64,000 nucleotides of DNA from Pseudanabaena galeata CCNP1313 (GCF_029910235.1 NZ_CP112874.1:3977001-4041000); one strand, 5' to 3'. Positions 35,977-45,148 are shown, numbered from the stretch's first letter. Notes: generated by a model not told the origin, from the letters alone. A program made the numbers and translations.

Positions 35977-36144
35977 AACTGATGTTACGTGGAATTCAGA
36001 TAATGAACCTCTTGCTGCTAGCATAACAGGGCAACCACGGGGGGATTGCCCCTACCTGTAAATTTTAGATCTTGTAGGGGCTGCGCCCCCGTGCCAGCCC
36101 TAGACTTACGCCATCGCAAGAATTCCTTCCACGTAACATCAGTT
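35977..36144. repeat. Family D element, copy 2
   Basis: It is flanked by TTAA on both sides, with ends TTAACTGATGTTACGTGGAA and TTCCACGTAACATCAGTTAA. Inside are two GTAG-initiated hairpins facing each other: GTAGGGGCAATCCCCC and its partner (36028-36053), and GTAGGGGCTGCGCCCCC with CCAGCCC (36074-36105). A close relative with the same interior is at 51079-51248. It supplies an in-frame extension upstream of the MscS gene. Confidence 0.82.
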
Positions 36145-36162
36145 AAGAATTACGAATTACCA

Positions 36163-37854
36163 ATGCAAAATCGTTTAATCCAAACCAAGATCCACTTTTG
36201 GAAGAAGTGGTTCTATACTGCTGGTTTATTTATTAGCGCGATCGCTTTAACATTCCTTCTTTCTCATAACCAAAGTGCTTGGGGGCAAGCCGAACTTTTA
36301 AAACTAAATTGGTGGATAGGACAAAATAAAAATGATGTGTCTACTGTGGATCATGCGTTAGTTACTTTGGATGGTTATAAATTGTTTGTATTGGCTTCTC
36401 CTAGCACTAATCAAAAATTTCCACTGGAACAACGGGTACAGGGCATTGAAGAAGAACTGTATCGCATTGCTAATAGCAACTTTGACCCTGCTAGTTTACA
36501 AGTGACTACGACTATTGATGAGCAGAGTGGACAGCCTGTGATTGCGATAGGCGATCGCTACTTGATGACTGTAACGACGATGGATGCTCAACTGCAAGGA
36601 CGTGATCCGCTAGGTTGGGCAAATCAAATCACCCAAACTTTGCGTGAGGCGTTGACTAGAGCTAGACAAGAGCGCCAACCGCAATTTTTAATCAATCAGG
36701 GATTAATTACGGCTGGGATTATTTTGGTGATGTTCATTGTGCTTCGGTTGATTACTTACTGGCAGGGGCGTTTAAAGTTAGAGAAAGACACGATTAAGGC
36801 GCATATAGAACATGAAGCACCACCATATCTTGATTCTGTGGCTGTGATTGACTTGCAGCAACAACTGACGCAGCAACAAAAAGCTAATCTTAGCGATCTC
36901 AAAAGGCGGGTTTTGGAGCTAGGCTATGTGGGTGTTTTGGGAAGTGGTAGCTTTATTATTTTGGGTCTATTTCCCTATAGCCGTTGGTTGCAATCTTTCT
37001 TGCTATCGACTCCTTTGCAAGTTGTGGCGATCGCCTTCGTGACTTATTTGTTAATTCGGATTAGCAACCTGTTGATCGAGCGGTTTTCAGGCTTTTTAAA
37101 AGCTAGGGATTTTGCGATGCTCAAGCCTTATCAGCGCTTGGATTTGCGAGTATCGACTGTTTCGCAGGTTCTCCGTAATGTTACGGCGATCGTGTTAGTT
37201 GGTTTAGGAACTTTAGCGATCCTCTCTGCGATCGGTTTTGATTTGATTCCGCTTTTGGCAGGGGCGGGAATTGTGGGAATTGCGATTTCCTTTGCGGCTC
37301 AGGGATTGATTAAAGATGTAATTAATGGATTTTTGATTATTTTAGAAGATCAATATGCGGTGGGTGATGTAATTATCGTGGGTGAATTAGGTGGTTTAGT
37401 GGAAAATATGAATCTGCGGGTCACGCAGGTTCGGAATAATGAAGGTCAACTGATTACTATTCCCAATAGTGCGATCGCGATCGTGCAGAATCTCTCTAAG
37501 GACTGGGCGCGAGTGGATCTGAGCATTCGGGTTGCCTATGATACTAATCCTGATCGGGCGCTGGATGTGTTGCGGAAATTAGCTCAAGAGATGTATCAAG
37601 AGCAGATTTGGCGAGCTAAGATTATGGAACCTCCTGAAGTTTTAGGTATTGATGATTTGCAGCATTCAGGGATGTTAATTCGGATCTGGATTAAAACTCA
37701 ACCGCTTCAGCAATGGGCTGTGGCAAGAGAGTTTCGTCGTCGCCTAAAGTTAGTTATGGAGCAAGAAAACATTGAGATTGGCATTCCCCAACAGGTTTTC
37801 CAGTTTTCAGCTACCGCGCAAGTTCCTAATGATCTACCTCAACCCCCTTTGTAA
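36163..37854 (+). CDS. Small-conductance mechanosensitive channel (MscS family)
   Basis: The product has about 563 residues from ATG 36163 (MQNRLIQTKIHFWKKW). It has an N-terminal signal-like hydrophobic segment ending near SAWGQA, a periplasmic domain of about 140 residues and transmembrane helices near 180-205, 265-290 and 295-320. The conserved MscS pore helix and beta domain follow, with LLAGAGIVGIAISFAAQGL, IKDVINGFLIILEDQYAVGD and ITIPNSAI. The frame stays open 39 codons upstream only because it reads through a family D repeat. The protein should release solutes on hypo-osmotic shock. Confidence 0.93.
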   Translation: MQNRLIQTKIHFWKKWFYTAGLFISAIALTFLLSHNQSAWGQAELLKLNWWIGQNKNDVSTVDHALVTLDGYKLFVLASPSTNQKFPLEQRVQGIEEELYRIANSNFDPASLQVTTTIDEQSGQPVIAIGDRYLMTVTTMDAQLQGRDPLGWANQITQTLREALTRARQERQPQFLINQGLITAGIILVMFIVLRLITYWQGRLKLEKDTIKAHIEHEAPPYLDSVAVIDLQQQLTQQQKANLSDLKRRVLELGYVGVLGSGSFIILGLFPYSRWLQSFLLSTPLQVVAIAFVTYLLIRISNLLIERFSGFLKARDFAMLKPYQRLDLRVSTVSQVLRNVTAIVLVGLGTLAILSAIGFDLIPLLAGAGIVGIAISFAAQGLIKDVINGFLIILEDQYAVGDVIIVGELGGLVENMNLRVTQVRNNEGQLITIPNSAIAIVQNLSKDWARVDLSIRVAYDTNPDRALDVLRKLAQEMYQEQIWRAKIMEPPEVLGIDDLQHSGMLIRIWIKTQPLQQWAVAREFRRRLKLVMEQENIEIGIPQQVFQFSATAQVPNDLPQPPL

Positions 37855-37878
37855 GTGGCTATAGCAATGCAGGAAGCT

Positions 37879-37897
37879 CTTCCATGTAACATCAGTT
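37879..37897. repeat. Solo family D end
   Basis: CTTCCATGTAACATCAGTTA matches the right end of family D without a visible left partner nearby. It lies between mscS and hsdS; probably the decayed remains of an element. Confidence 0.5.
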
Positions 37898-37923
37898 AGT
37901 ATTCAAAACTCAATTCTCAATTT

Positions 37924-39534
37924 CTATTTTTTTGGTTTTTTTGTGCCTGTCTGCTTGACTGTTTTTTTCTCTTTTTCGCGTTCTTTTTGAATGCGTTCTA
38001 ATAAGACTGATGCTGGCTCATCGTTGGGGTCTTGCTCGACGAGTTCGCCTTTGAAGGCTTTGGAGAGAATGGATTGGTCAAGAGTACTTAGAGATATATT
38101 CATGTTTATACATTCACTCTTAATAGAATCAATTAATTCCATGTATTTAGAAATTCTATTTACAATTTCTTTTTGTTCTTCAAGAGGCGCAATTGGAACT
38201 AAATATTGTCGTATATCTTTTAAATGCAGGTGTAAAAGACCTGAGCCTGTTCCAAGCATTTGCTGTTGCAGTTGAGGTGAGGAAAAAGACAACTCTAAAT
38301 AATCTGACATCTGATAACAAACTGGTTTGATTAGGGCTACAGAGACAAAAATGCTGAATACTGTGTCTGTTCTAACAACTCTGGTTATACCCAAAGTTCC
38401 ATCCTTAGTTATTAAAATATCTCCACGCTCAGGATTAGTTCTGTCTTGGAATTGTTCATGATCTTCCTTAGAAATATATTTGACATCTTCAAAAGATATA
38501 CCTGAGCCAACGGTTAGATTTTTTACAGTTATAAATGGTATCCCAGATTCAATATAGTTAGGTTTCTTGTGAACACCGTCAACCACCTTATTAGAAATTG
38601 CTTCAACACTAGACCACTGCCAATTATCTGGCAATTTCAAAAACTTGATTTTTTCAGAATGTATATCTACGTTCTCCCAATCTCTACTAATATTCTCCTT
38701 ATACTTTTCTTTCCAATTATCTGTAAGAGGATCTTTACCTTTAGCCATCATTTTTTCTAATTCTATTTGTTCCCATTTCTCACGACGTTCTTTACGGATG
38801 CGTTCTAACAAGACAGAGGCAGGCTCGATGTTAGGATTTTGTTCGCGCCAATCGGCGGTGAGGTCGCCACGAAAGGCGGCGGCGAGGACAGACTGACGAA
38901 ACTGCTCGATTAATTTGGGGATTGAGTCTAATGCTTCTTTTGACTTACGCGATCGCGCCATCAACGCCTCAACCTTCTCCACAATCCGCCTCTGCTCATT
39001 AAGCGGCGGAAGAGGAATTTGAATTTCTCTAATATGACTAAGATTAACTCTGGCGCGTGTAGTTCCCTTAGTCTGATTTTGTAACTGTTCAATGACATCT
39101 TGAGAATTTATCGAATAGGTTAAATATGTTGAGTTAACCTTATCTTCATCTACACGAACCCGAACAATATCAGCTACAATAATTCCTTTTTCGAGAAAAT
39201 CAGGAATAATACAAGCCTTTCCTAAAGGTTCTCCTAGTTTAGTAATTGCTATATTTCCTTTTACAAAGCTGTGTCTTGCTAATGATTCGGCTTTCTCAGG
39301 ACTAACAAACTTGATATTAGAGTTAATGAAGCGATTTCTATCAATATTCTGTAATCGAATGATAGGAATACCTGTATCTTGATATTCTGAAGCCTTTAGA
39401 TTAGAGCCAAATGGTCCATCAACAATATCACTTTTGGGATCTATAACTAAATCCTCCATTTTTGTTAATTCCCACCCCATCGGTAAATCATCATTATCAG
39501 AAAGAATAGAAAAATCAGAACTCATAGACACCAT
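37924..39534 (-). CDS. hsdS: Type I restriction-modification specificity subunit HsdS
   Basis: The 536-residue protein has two target-recognition domains: about 15-180 starting MGWELTKMEDLVIDPKSD, and about 300-450 starting LPDNWQWSSVEAISNKVVDG. Each is followed by a helical conserved region: LPPLNEQRRIVEKVEALMAR and IAPLEEQKEIVNRISKYMEL. The spacer after each carries the same EPASVLLERI(R/Q)KER block, an internal duplication. It would set the DNA target for HsdM and HsdR. It stands on the strand opposite hsdM, 270 bp downstream of the DUF4351/Rpn genes. The C-terminus is lysine-rich. Confidence 0.93.
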   Translation of the reverse strand: MVSMSSDFSILSDNDDLPMGWELTKMEDLVIDPKSDIVDGPFGSNLKASEYQDTGIPIIRLQNIDRNRFINSNIKFVSPEKAESLARHSFVKGNIAITKLGEPLGKACIIPDFLEKGIIVADIVRVRVDEDKVNSTYLTYSINSQDVIEQLQNQTKGTTRARVNLSHIREIQIPLPPLNEQRRIVEKVEALMARSRKSKEALDSIPKLIEQFRQSVLAAAFRGDLTADWREQNPNIEPASVLLERIRKERREKWEQIELEKMMAKGKDPLTDNWKEKYKENISRDWENVDIHSEKIKFLKLPDNWQWSSVEAISNKVVDGVHKKPNYIESGIPFITVKNLTVGSGISFEDVKYISKEDHEQFQDRTNPERGDILITKDGTLGITRVVRTDTVFSIFVSVALIKPVCYQMSDYLELSFSSPQLQQQMLGTGSGLLHLHLKDIRQYLVPIAPLEEQKEIVNRISKYMELIDSIKSECINMNISLSTLDQSILSKAFKGELVEQDPNDEPASVLLERIQKEREKEKKTVKQTGTKKPKK

Positions 39535-39803
39535 AGGGCAAACACAAAAAACGCGATTCAGACTTAGATTTTCAACACAAACACAAGCCTCTAAAATATC
39601 ATCATCTCACCGCCCCGCCAAACAAATAGCAAAACGCAAAAGATCATTTAAGAATTACTTGCTGCGGTCAAAAGCTCCACTAGATACCACTCAATTCCCC
39701 TTAAAAAGGGGGAAGAATTTAATTCTCCCCCCTTTTTAAGGGGGGCTGGGGGGGATCTAGACAATTCTTAAATAGTTTCGATCGCCCTAAATATCAGCAG
39801 CAA

Positions 39804-40124
39804 TTAGCGATCGACCCCATGTACCTTCAACCAAGCCGTCAAATCTCTCCCTGACTTAAAATCAAAAATTGCCTTCAGTAATTCATCTAACTTATCCGAT
39901 GACAAGCTATTAATTTTTGCTTCTGACGCAGGAGACACCCTTTTAAAACGATGTTTTAACTGTCGAATAAGTATATCTTGCCGACATACTCGAATATGAT
40001 CTTGTTTAACTCGTTCAATAATTGACTCATATGCGCGAGATAACCGCATATCCGCTATAAGCCATGAAATCAAATTGTCTATTTTTTCTGGATCAGGCTG
40101 AGGGCTACTAAATTCGATTTTCAT
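39804..40124 (-). CDS. Small DUF4351 protein, possible duplicate of the Rpn C-terminus
   Basis: The 106-residue frame ends with RFKRVSPASEAKINSLSSDK and a FDFKSGRDLTAWLKVHG tail. This is nearly the same as the C-terminus of the Rpn protein just upstream (RFKRVSAESKAKISHLSASQ, FDFKSVADLTAWLKVQ). Its first 50 residues are unrelated to that protein. ATG 40124 overlaps the end of the Rpn gene by 17 bp in another frame, so coupled translation is possible. It could be a real small DUF4351 protein or a remnant of duplication. Confidence 0.6.
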   Translation of the reverse strand: MKIEFSSPQPDPEKIDNLISWLIADMRLSRAYESIIERVKQDHIRVCRQDILIRQLKHRFKRVSPASEAKINSLSSDKLDELLKAIFDFKSGRDLTAWLKVHGVDR

Positions 40125-41052
40125 CCTGCACCTTCAACCAAGCCGTCAAATCCGCCACCGATTTAAAATCAAAAATCGCCACCAGTAAATCATCTAACTG
40201 ACTGGCAGACAGATGGCTAATCTTTGCCTTTGACTCTGCCGAAACCCTCTTAAAGCGGCGCTTTAACACACACAAAACAGACTCTTGCTTACCTTGTAAC
40301 TTGCCTTTTATCTCACCTCTCTTCTCACCTCTTTTCTCGCCTCTCTTCTCGCCTATTTTTTCACCTATTTTCTTACCTTCTAGCCTTGCCTCGCGGCTAT
40401 AATCTGCTGCTAGCTCTTGAAATAGTCTTGATTGTTTTAGCTCATCAAAAGTCAACATAGTCTCTATTTCCTTTCGACTCAAATTGTTAAACTTATTTAA
40501 CAACACATCTACAATTAATTCTACCGTTTTTTGACTAACAGTAGCTTCACGCTCTCGGTTACGCAACTCACGCACCAAATCACGCGCCATATCCAAAGTA
40601 ACCGACTCATCGGCAATTATTAACTCGACGATACCCACCTCTAACGAATTGTCAGAGCGATCGCGCAACGTATCCAGATAAACACAGCGAATCCTTTGAC
40701 TCACAAACAACTCATGAAATTGTCTAGGGATACCCTCATCCAAATTGCGATCGGCAAAAACTGCCACCGCCTTCCAATCCTGCAAGGGCTTATATTGACT
40801 GAGATATAGAAATATTTCGCCGACAAAGCTCCAATAAAAATCAGGATTTTTTTGAAACTGCACCTCCACAAAATAGATCGGCTTCTCCACATCCGCCGCC
40901 AAGAAAATGCCATCAAAACGAAAAGCCTTTTCCTTAACCTCCACAGACACAAAATCATAGCCCTCCGCATTTGACGCAGGCTCGTCAATTAGCTCAAACA
41001 AAAGCCCATGAAACGTCTGAAATAATTGATAAAAAAGTGTATCGGTTCGCAT
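40108..41052 (-). CDS. Rpn/DUF2887 family nuclease-like protein with DUF4351 C-terminus
   Basis: The product has 314 residues from ATG 41052 (MRTDTLFYQLFQTFHGLLFE), the usual start of this family. The N-terminal PD-(D/E)xK-like domain shows RFDGIFLAADVEKPIYFVEVQFQ. The D...EVQ residues are consistent with the Rpn (recombination-promoting nuclease) active site. A low-complexity stretch of GEK(R/I) units, residues about 224-250, links to a C-terminal DUF4351 domain. It begins 11 bp after the hsdR stop and may be co-transcribed. Rpn proteins are common in cyanobacteria in many copies; the cell role is unclear. Confidence 0.85.
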   Translation of the reverse strand: MRTDTLFYQLFQTFHGLLFELIDEPASNAEGYDFVSVEVKEKAFRFDGIFLAADVEKPIYFVEVQFQKNPDFYWSFVGEIFLYLSQYKPLQDWKAVAVFADRNLDEGIPRQFHELFVSQRIRCVYLDTLRDRSDNSLEVGIVELIIADESVTLDMARDLVRELRNREREATVSQKTVELIVDVLLNKFNNLSRKEIETMLTFDELKQSRLFQELAADYSREARLEGKKIGEKIGEKRGEKRGEKRGEIKGKLQGKQESVLCVLKRRFKRVSAESKAKISHLSASQLDDLLVAIFDFKSVADLTAWLKVQDENRI

Positions 41053-41063
41053 AGCGAGACATA

Positions 41064-44000
41064 TTAACCCATATCTTGCCAAATCTCCTCATTAATACTC
41101 GCCAGCACCGCCAACAACTCACCATTAAAAGTCCTATTCAACCGCACAAAACCACCACATTCAGTCTTAAACGCCCCACGATCCAATGCCTCGCGATCGA
41201 CGATCGTTTCTGCCTTTAACTGCTTGCCAATCTTCTCCAACAACTGACGCTGGGGCGCAGTCCATGCCCGACTACTCATAATTTTACGAACCGCCCGATC
41301 CACCCGATCGCCATAGGGAATCAACGCATCACCGATCGCTGCCTGACGGATAAAGCCAATAATTGAAGCCGCAATATCCTCATTCTTGCGATCGCGCCAA
41401 GCCCCTTGCAAATCGCTCTCTCGAAAACGATTCTCCTCCAATAACAACTGTAACTCCTTCAACTGAGCGCGAGTCAAATCCTTCGGACTCTGCACCGCCA
41501 CCATCAACGCAGGAATCAAATTGAGATTGTCCGCCAGAAACTTCTGGAACATCTGCAAATACTCATCGGGACGAGTAGAATAAATGCTCCCATCTTCGGC
41601 AACACCATAGCCGCGCTGCACCGCAACTAAGCGATCGGGATGGTAAGAGATAAATACAGGAATCGTGCGATCGTCGGGCAAATCGATCACCGAGGCAAAA
41701 TCGGGGCGATCGCGAAACCAGTTGGCTAATTGCGAAGGTTTGCTAGCGCGAAGGTCATCTAATAGATGCTCAAGAGACAAACCTGCGATCGCCTCCAATT
41801 GTTCACGTTTAGCCAGATTAGCGCGACGCATTTTACGCTGGATTCTCTCAAAGAGTTGCGGCAAAATCACCTGATGATGACGTGGATCGCTAGTGCGAGT
41901 AAGTTCCTGAACCAACTTCTCGCAACTGATTTTAGGAATTACTGCCACAGGCTTCATTTCCGTAAACTGCGACATTACCCCAAAGATATTCACTGCATCA
42001 AATACCCGAAAGCGATCTTTGCCAATCTCAGGACAAAGGCGCGTAGCCCGACCGAGCATCTGCTCAAACAAGATCCGCGAATTCACCCGCCGCAAAAACA
42101 CAATATTGCAAATCGTAGGCACATCAATGCCTGTGGTCAGCAAATCCACTGTCACCGCAATTTTGGGCAACTGCTCATTTTTATATTTGAGAATCAACTC
42201 CAACGGGCGATCGGATGCTCCCGTAATCTTCTGCACCGCCTCATCTTCCACCTCTCCATACTTGGCAATCAGCGCCTCTTTCAGCAACTTCACCACCAAA
42301 TCCGCATGATCATCCGTCGCACAGAAAATTAAGGTTTTCTCCGCCAACACAGGATCAATTTGTTCCGCTAGATACTCACAAACCACGCGATTAAAAGCAG
42401 GGGTAATTACCTTCTTATTGAAGTCCTTAATTTCCACCTTCACCTCATCCGCAGTTTTGCTCAGATCACGCTTGCCAGTGCGCGGATCGATCGCCTCGAT
42501 CTCCGCACCCTTTTCCCAAACTATCCCCGACTGAGCAAGTTCCGTCTGGATTAAATGCGGTGATTCATAATCAATGAGAAACTTGTCAATTACCGCCTCT
42601 GCATAGGTATATTGAAAAATTGGCTCACCAAAAATCTCGGACGTATGCAGCGCAGGGGTCGCCGTAATCCCAATTCTCACCGCATCAAAATATTCCACCA
42701 CCCTCCGATATTTAGAAACATAGTCCTCAAAATCACGAAACTCCAGCTCAATTGTGCTGAGTTCGCGATCGAGCAAATAGCCACGATGACATTCATCAAT
42801 AAGCACGCAATCATAATCATCCACATTTGGACTGGGTGAACTATCGCTCGGATACATAATCCGTCGCACAAAACTCTGCACCGTCGCCACATGTACCTTC
42901 GTCTCGCGATCGCAAGTTACATCCTTTAGCTCTTTCATCTCATAAATATCCGTAAATGCTTGCAGAAGCTCCATTTTGGTTTCTTTAAACGCGGCGATCG
43001 CCTGATGCCCTAAAGAAGTGCGATCGACTAAAAATAAAATCCGCCGAAACCGCTTCGTTTTCAACAATCGATAGATCAGCGCAATACAGGTTTTTGTTTT
43101 GCCCGTCCCCGTTGCCATCGCCAGCAAAAGCGATCGCCGATCCTCCTGTAAAGCCGATTCAATAGCAGTGATTGCCTTAATTTGGTAGTGCCTCATCTCA
43201 AACCCATAGTTAAACTCCTCTTGGGCAAGTTGTTCATGGGCGTGATCGAAATCTTGATCCAATAAATCGATCAAGCCCTCTGGCGAATACCAACCTGCGA
43301 TCGCCCGTCGCTGGTTCGTCGCCCGTCGCACATCCCGAAACCAAATCCCGCTTTTAGTATCCAATTGCGCTAGATAGGGGCGACCATTAGTCGCAAACAC
43401 AAACGGCACTTGAAAAGGCTCCAGATCTCCCCAAGGCGCACCCTTAGCCAATTGCAAATTATCATTAGCCCGAATCGATCGCCCATAGCGATGCGCCTGA
43501 TCGATCGCCCCCGACACATCCTTACTCTCCCGCTTTGCCTCAATAATCCCCACCAATTGCAAACCCACAAACAGCGCATAGTCCGCCGCCCCTGAGCGCG
43601 TCGGATATTCTGCGATCGCCAGATTTCTGCCTCGCGCAGGACGCACACCCTTCCCATAGGTCAACTCCTCCGAATCCACCTCCCAACCGACATCCCGCAG
43701 TTGTGTATCAATCAGTCGGCGCGTTTCTCGTTCATCCAGTTCCACCTTGGCAGCAGCAGCTTGCGATCGCGGGATGATCTTTTTAATATTCGCCTCACTG
43801 TTTTGGGCTTGCTGTGCCTGTATCTCCGCCAAGTGTTGCAAAGCAGTTTGCAATTCCTGCGCTATTTCCGCCGCCAACTGTTCAGCTTGGGTTCTGGCAC
43901 TCCGCTCATCTAACAACGCTGATTCCAATTGTCGCGCCGTCACCTCTGGCGGAGTCGGCTCACAATATTCAGGCGCAACAAAGTCTCTTGCTTTCCCCCA

Positions 44001-44369
44001 AGTGCGATGAAACCAAATCCCTAACTGATGCGCGTATTTGAGAATGCTCAACGCCGTTCGGCGATCGCCCACACTATCATGTACCGCCCGATTTCCCGTT
44101 TTGCGAAGTTCATGAAACAGGCGATCGATCTGTCCATGAATAATGCCGCGATCGCGCAGTCGATTCAATAACTGCACCTGCGATTCTTCTGTATCCTCGT
44201 AAAGCCCCACCCGCGCCGCAACTAACTTTGCCAAAAATTCGCCATACACCCGTAACCGAAATAAGCAAGCCACAGGATCATTATGATAAGACCGCTCGGC
44301 AAGCGTCCCCAATCTCACCAGTTCGACATCATGCTCTCTCAAAAACGCAAAATTTGACGATGCTTTCAT
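41064..44369 (-). CDS. hsdR: Type I restriction endonuclease subunit HsdR (EcoEI-like)
   Basis: The 1101-residue protein has a DUF4145-like N-terminus (about 1-125, LFHELRKTGNRAVHD), a coiled segment and an HsdR_N nuclease domain. That domain shows SGAADYALFVGLQLVGIIEAKRE, with the PD-(D/E)xK acidic and EAK residues visible. The SF2 helicase motor follows: MATGTGKTKTCIALIYRLL (Walker A), LIDECHRGY (motif II) and LTTGIDVPTICNIVFLR / QMLGRATRL (motifs V-VI). The C-terminal part matches EcoEI_R_C. It looks intact. It is divergent from hsdM across a RAYT insertion. Confidence 0.95.
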   Translation of the reverse strand: MKASSNFAFLREHDVELVRLGTLAERSYHNDPVACLFRLRVYGEFLAKLVAARVGLYEDTEESQVQLLNRLRDRGIIHGQIDRLFHELRKTGNRAVHDSVGDRRTALSILKYAHQLGIWFHRTWGKARDFVAPEYCEPTPPEVTARQLESALLDERSARTQAEQLAAEIAQELQTALQHLAEIQAQQAQNSEANIKKIIPRSQAAAAKVELDERETRRLIDTQLRDVGWEVDSEELTYGKGVRPARGRNLAIAEYPTRSGAADYALFVGLQLVGIIEAKRESKDVSGAIDQAHRYGRSIRANDNLQLAKGAPWGDLEPFQVPFVFATNGRPYLAQLDTKSGIWFRDVRRATNQRRAIAGWYSPEGLIDLLDQDFDHAHEQLAQEEFNYGFEMRHYQIKAITAIESALQEDRRSLLLAMATGTGKTKTCIALIYRLLKTKRFRRILFLVDRTSLGHQAIAAFKETKMELLQAFTDIYEMKELKDVTCDRETKVHVATVQSFVRRIMYPSDSSPSPNVDDYDCVLIDECHRGYLLDRELSTIELEFRDFEDYVSKYRRVVEYFDAVRIGITATPALHTSEIFGEPIFQYTYAEAVIDKFLIDYESPHLIQTELAQSGIVWEKGAEIEAIDPRTGKRDLSKTADEVKVEIKDFNKKVITPAFNRVVCEYLAEQIDPVLAEKTLIFCATDDHADLVVKLLKEALIAKYGEVEDEAVQKITGASDRPLELILKYKNEQLPKIAVTVDLLTTGIDVPTICNIVFLRRVNSRILFEQMLGRATRLCPEIGKDRFRVFDAVNIFGVMSQFTEMKPVAVIPKISCEKLVQELTRTSDPRHHQVILPQLFERIQRKMRRANLAKREQLEAIAGLSLEHLLDDLRASKPSQLANWFRDRPDFASVIDLPDDRTIPVFISYHPDRLVAVQRGYGVAEDGSIYSTRPDEYLQMFQKFLADNLNLIPALMVAVQSPKDLTRAQLKELQLLLEENRFRESDLQGAWRDRKNEDIAASIIGFIRQAAIGDALIPYGDRVDRAVRKIMSSRAWTAPQRQLLEKIGKQLKAETIVDREALDRGAFKTECGGFVRLNRTFNGELLAVLASINEEIWQDMG

Positions 44370-44422
44370 GGCATAGCTAAAATATATTACCTAAAATTAT
44401 AGCGAAGTTTGAATATTAAAAA

Positions 44423-44482
44423 AGGGCTTGGAGACCAAGCCCCTACGTATTGAAATTTGTAGGGGCTTGGTCTCCAAGCCCT
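44423..44482. repeat. Inverted REP pair (BIME-like) upstream of the RAYT
   Basis: Two hairpins face each other: GTAGGGGCTTGGTCTCCAAG on the plus strand (with CCCT completing it) and its near-perfect complement 20 bp upstream. Each begins with GTAG, the tetranucleotide recognised at the foot of REP hairpins by known RAYT proteins. A third copy, GTAGGGGCTTGGTTTCCAAC, is at 44537-44561. Confidence 0.85.
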
Positions 44483-44536
44483 CTTGATAAAATAAATCAA
44501 ATATTCAAGACCTCTAAATCCCAGATACAACAATAC

Positions 44537-44567
44537 GTAGGGGCTTGGTTTCCAACCCCTCTTGATA
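44537..44567 (+). repeat. GTAG REP hairpin adjacent to RAYT start
   Basis: GTAGGGGCTTGGTTTCCAAC is followed by CCCTCTTGATA, 10 bp before the RAYT ATG. The stem GGGCTTGG/CCAACCCC is slightly imperfect compared with the 44423 pair. Confidence 0.8.
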
Positions 44568-44577
44568 CTAATAAAAA

Positions 44578-45114
44578 ATGAAATACAATCCAGACATACA
44601 TTACAGAAGATCAATTCGTTTGCAAGGTTACAACTACAACCAAGCTGGTGCTTATTTCATTACAATCTGTACACAAAATCGAGAATGCCTTTTTGGAGAT
44701 ATTCAAGATGGTAATCATCTTCTCAATGAATTTAGCAAGATTGTCATAGATGTTTGGCAAAATATCCCTATTCACTTCCAAAATATTGGGATAGATGCTT
44801 ACGTCGTTATGCCTAATCATTTTCATGGCATCATTATTATTGAAAAAAGTACAGAAGCATCCACCGCAAAAAAGCGAACATGGAATGAACCAAAATCAAT
44901 GTTAGCTAAGGTTATCGCATACTTTAAATACACAACTACAAAATCTATAAATACAGCTAGACAAACTGCGGGTGTAAGAGTTTGGCAACGAAATTACTAT
45001 GAACATATTATTCGCAGCGAAAATTCTTTGAATCGGTTGCGAGAATATATAGCTAACAATCCTCAGCAATGGGAAATCGATCAACTACATCCACGAAACC
45101 CATCTAAATGGTAA
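44578..45114 (+). CDS. REP-associated tyrosine transposase (RAYT, IS200/IS605-like)
   Basis: The 178-residue protein of the Y1_Tnp/TnpA-REP family starts RRSIRLQGYNYNQAGAYFIT. It carries the HUH motif in AYVVMPNHFHGIIII and the catalytic tyrosine region in VWQRNYYEHIIRSENSL. These single-strand DNA enzymes cut at GTAG-hairpin REP sequences. The gene lies between hsdR and hsdM and is bounded by such hairpins on both sides (44423-44567 and 45122-45148). It is intact by length and motifs. Confidence 0.92.
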   Translation: MKYNPDIHYRRSIRLQGYNYNQAGAYFITICTQNRECLFGDIQDGNHLLNEFSKIVIDVWQNIPIHFQNIGIDAYVVMPNHFHGIIIIEKSTEASTAKKRTWNEPKSMLAKVIAYFKYTTTKSINTARQTAGVRVWQRNYYEHIIRSENSLNRLREYIANNPQQWEIDQLHPRNPSKW

Positions 45115-45121
45115 ATATTGA

Positions 45122-45148
45122 AAGAGGGTTTGGAGACCAAACCCCTAC
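45122..45148 (-). repeat. GTAG REP hairpin downstream of RAYT
   Basis: Read on the minus strand it is GTAGGGGTTTGGTCTCCAAA followed by CCCTC, the same design as the copies upstream of the RAYT but inverted. The RAYT gene is therefore framed by inverted REP sequences. Confidence 0.8.

Noticed and set aside
37924-39534. hsdS as two fused half genes or a frameshifted gene
   Set aside because: Two recognition domains with two conserved helices is the normal full-length HsdS; the repeated EPASVLLERI block reflects the usual internal symmetry.
39535-39803. Gene in the gap between hsdS and the DUF4351 gene
   Set aside because: It contains only G/C-run repeats (CCCCTTTTTAAGGGGGG-like) and short frames without coding character.
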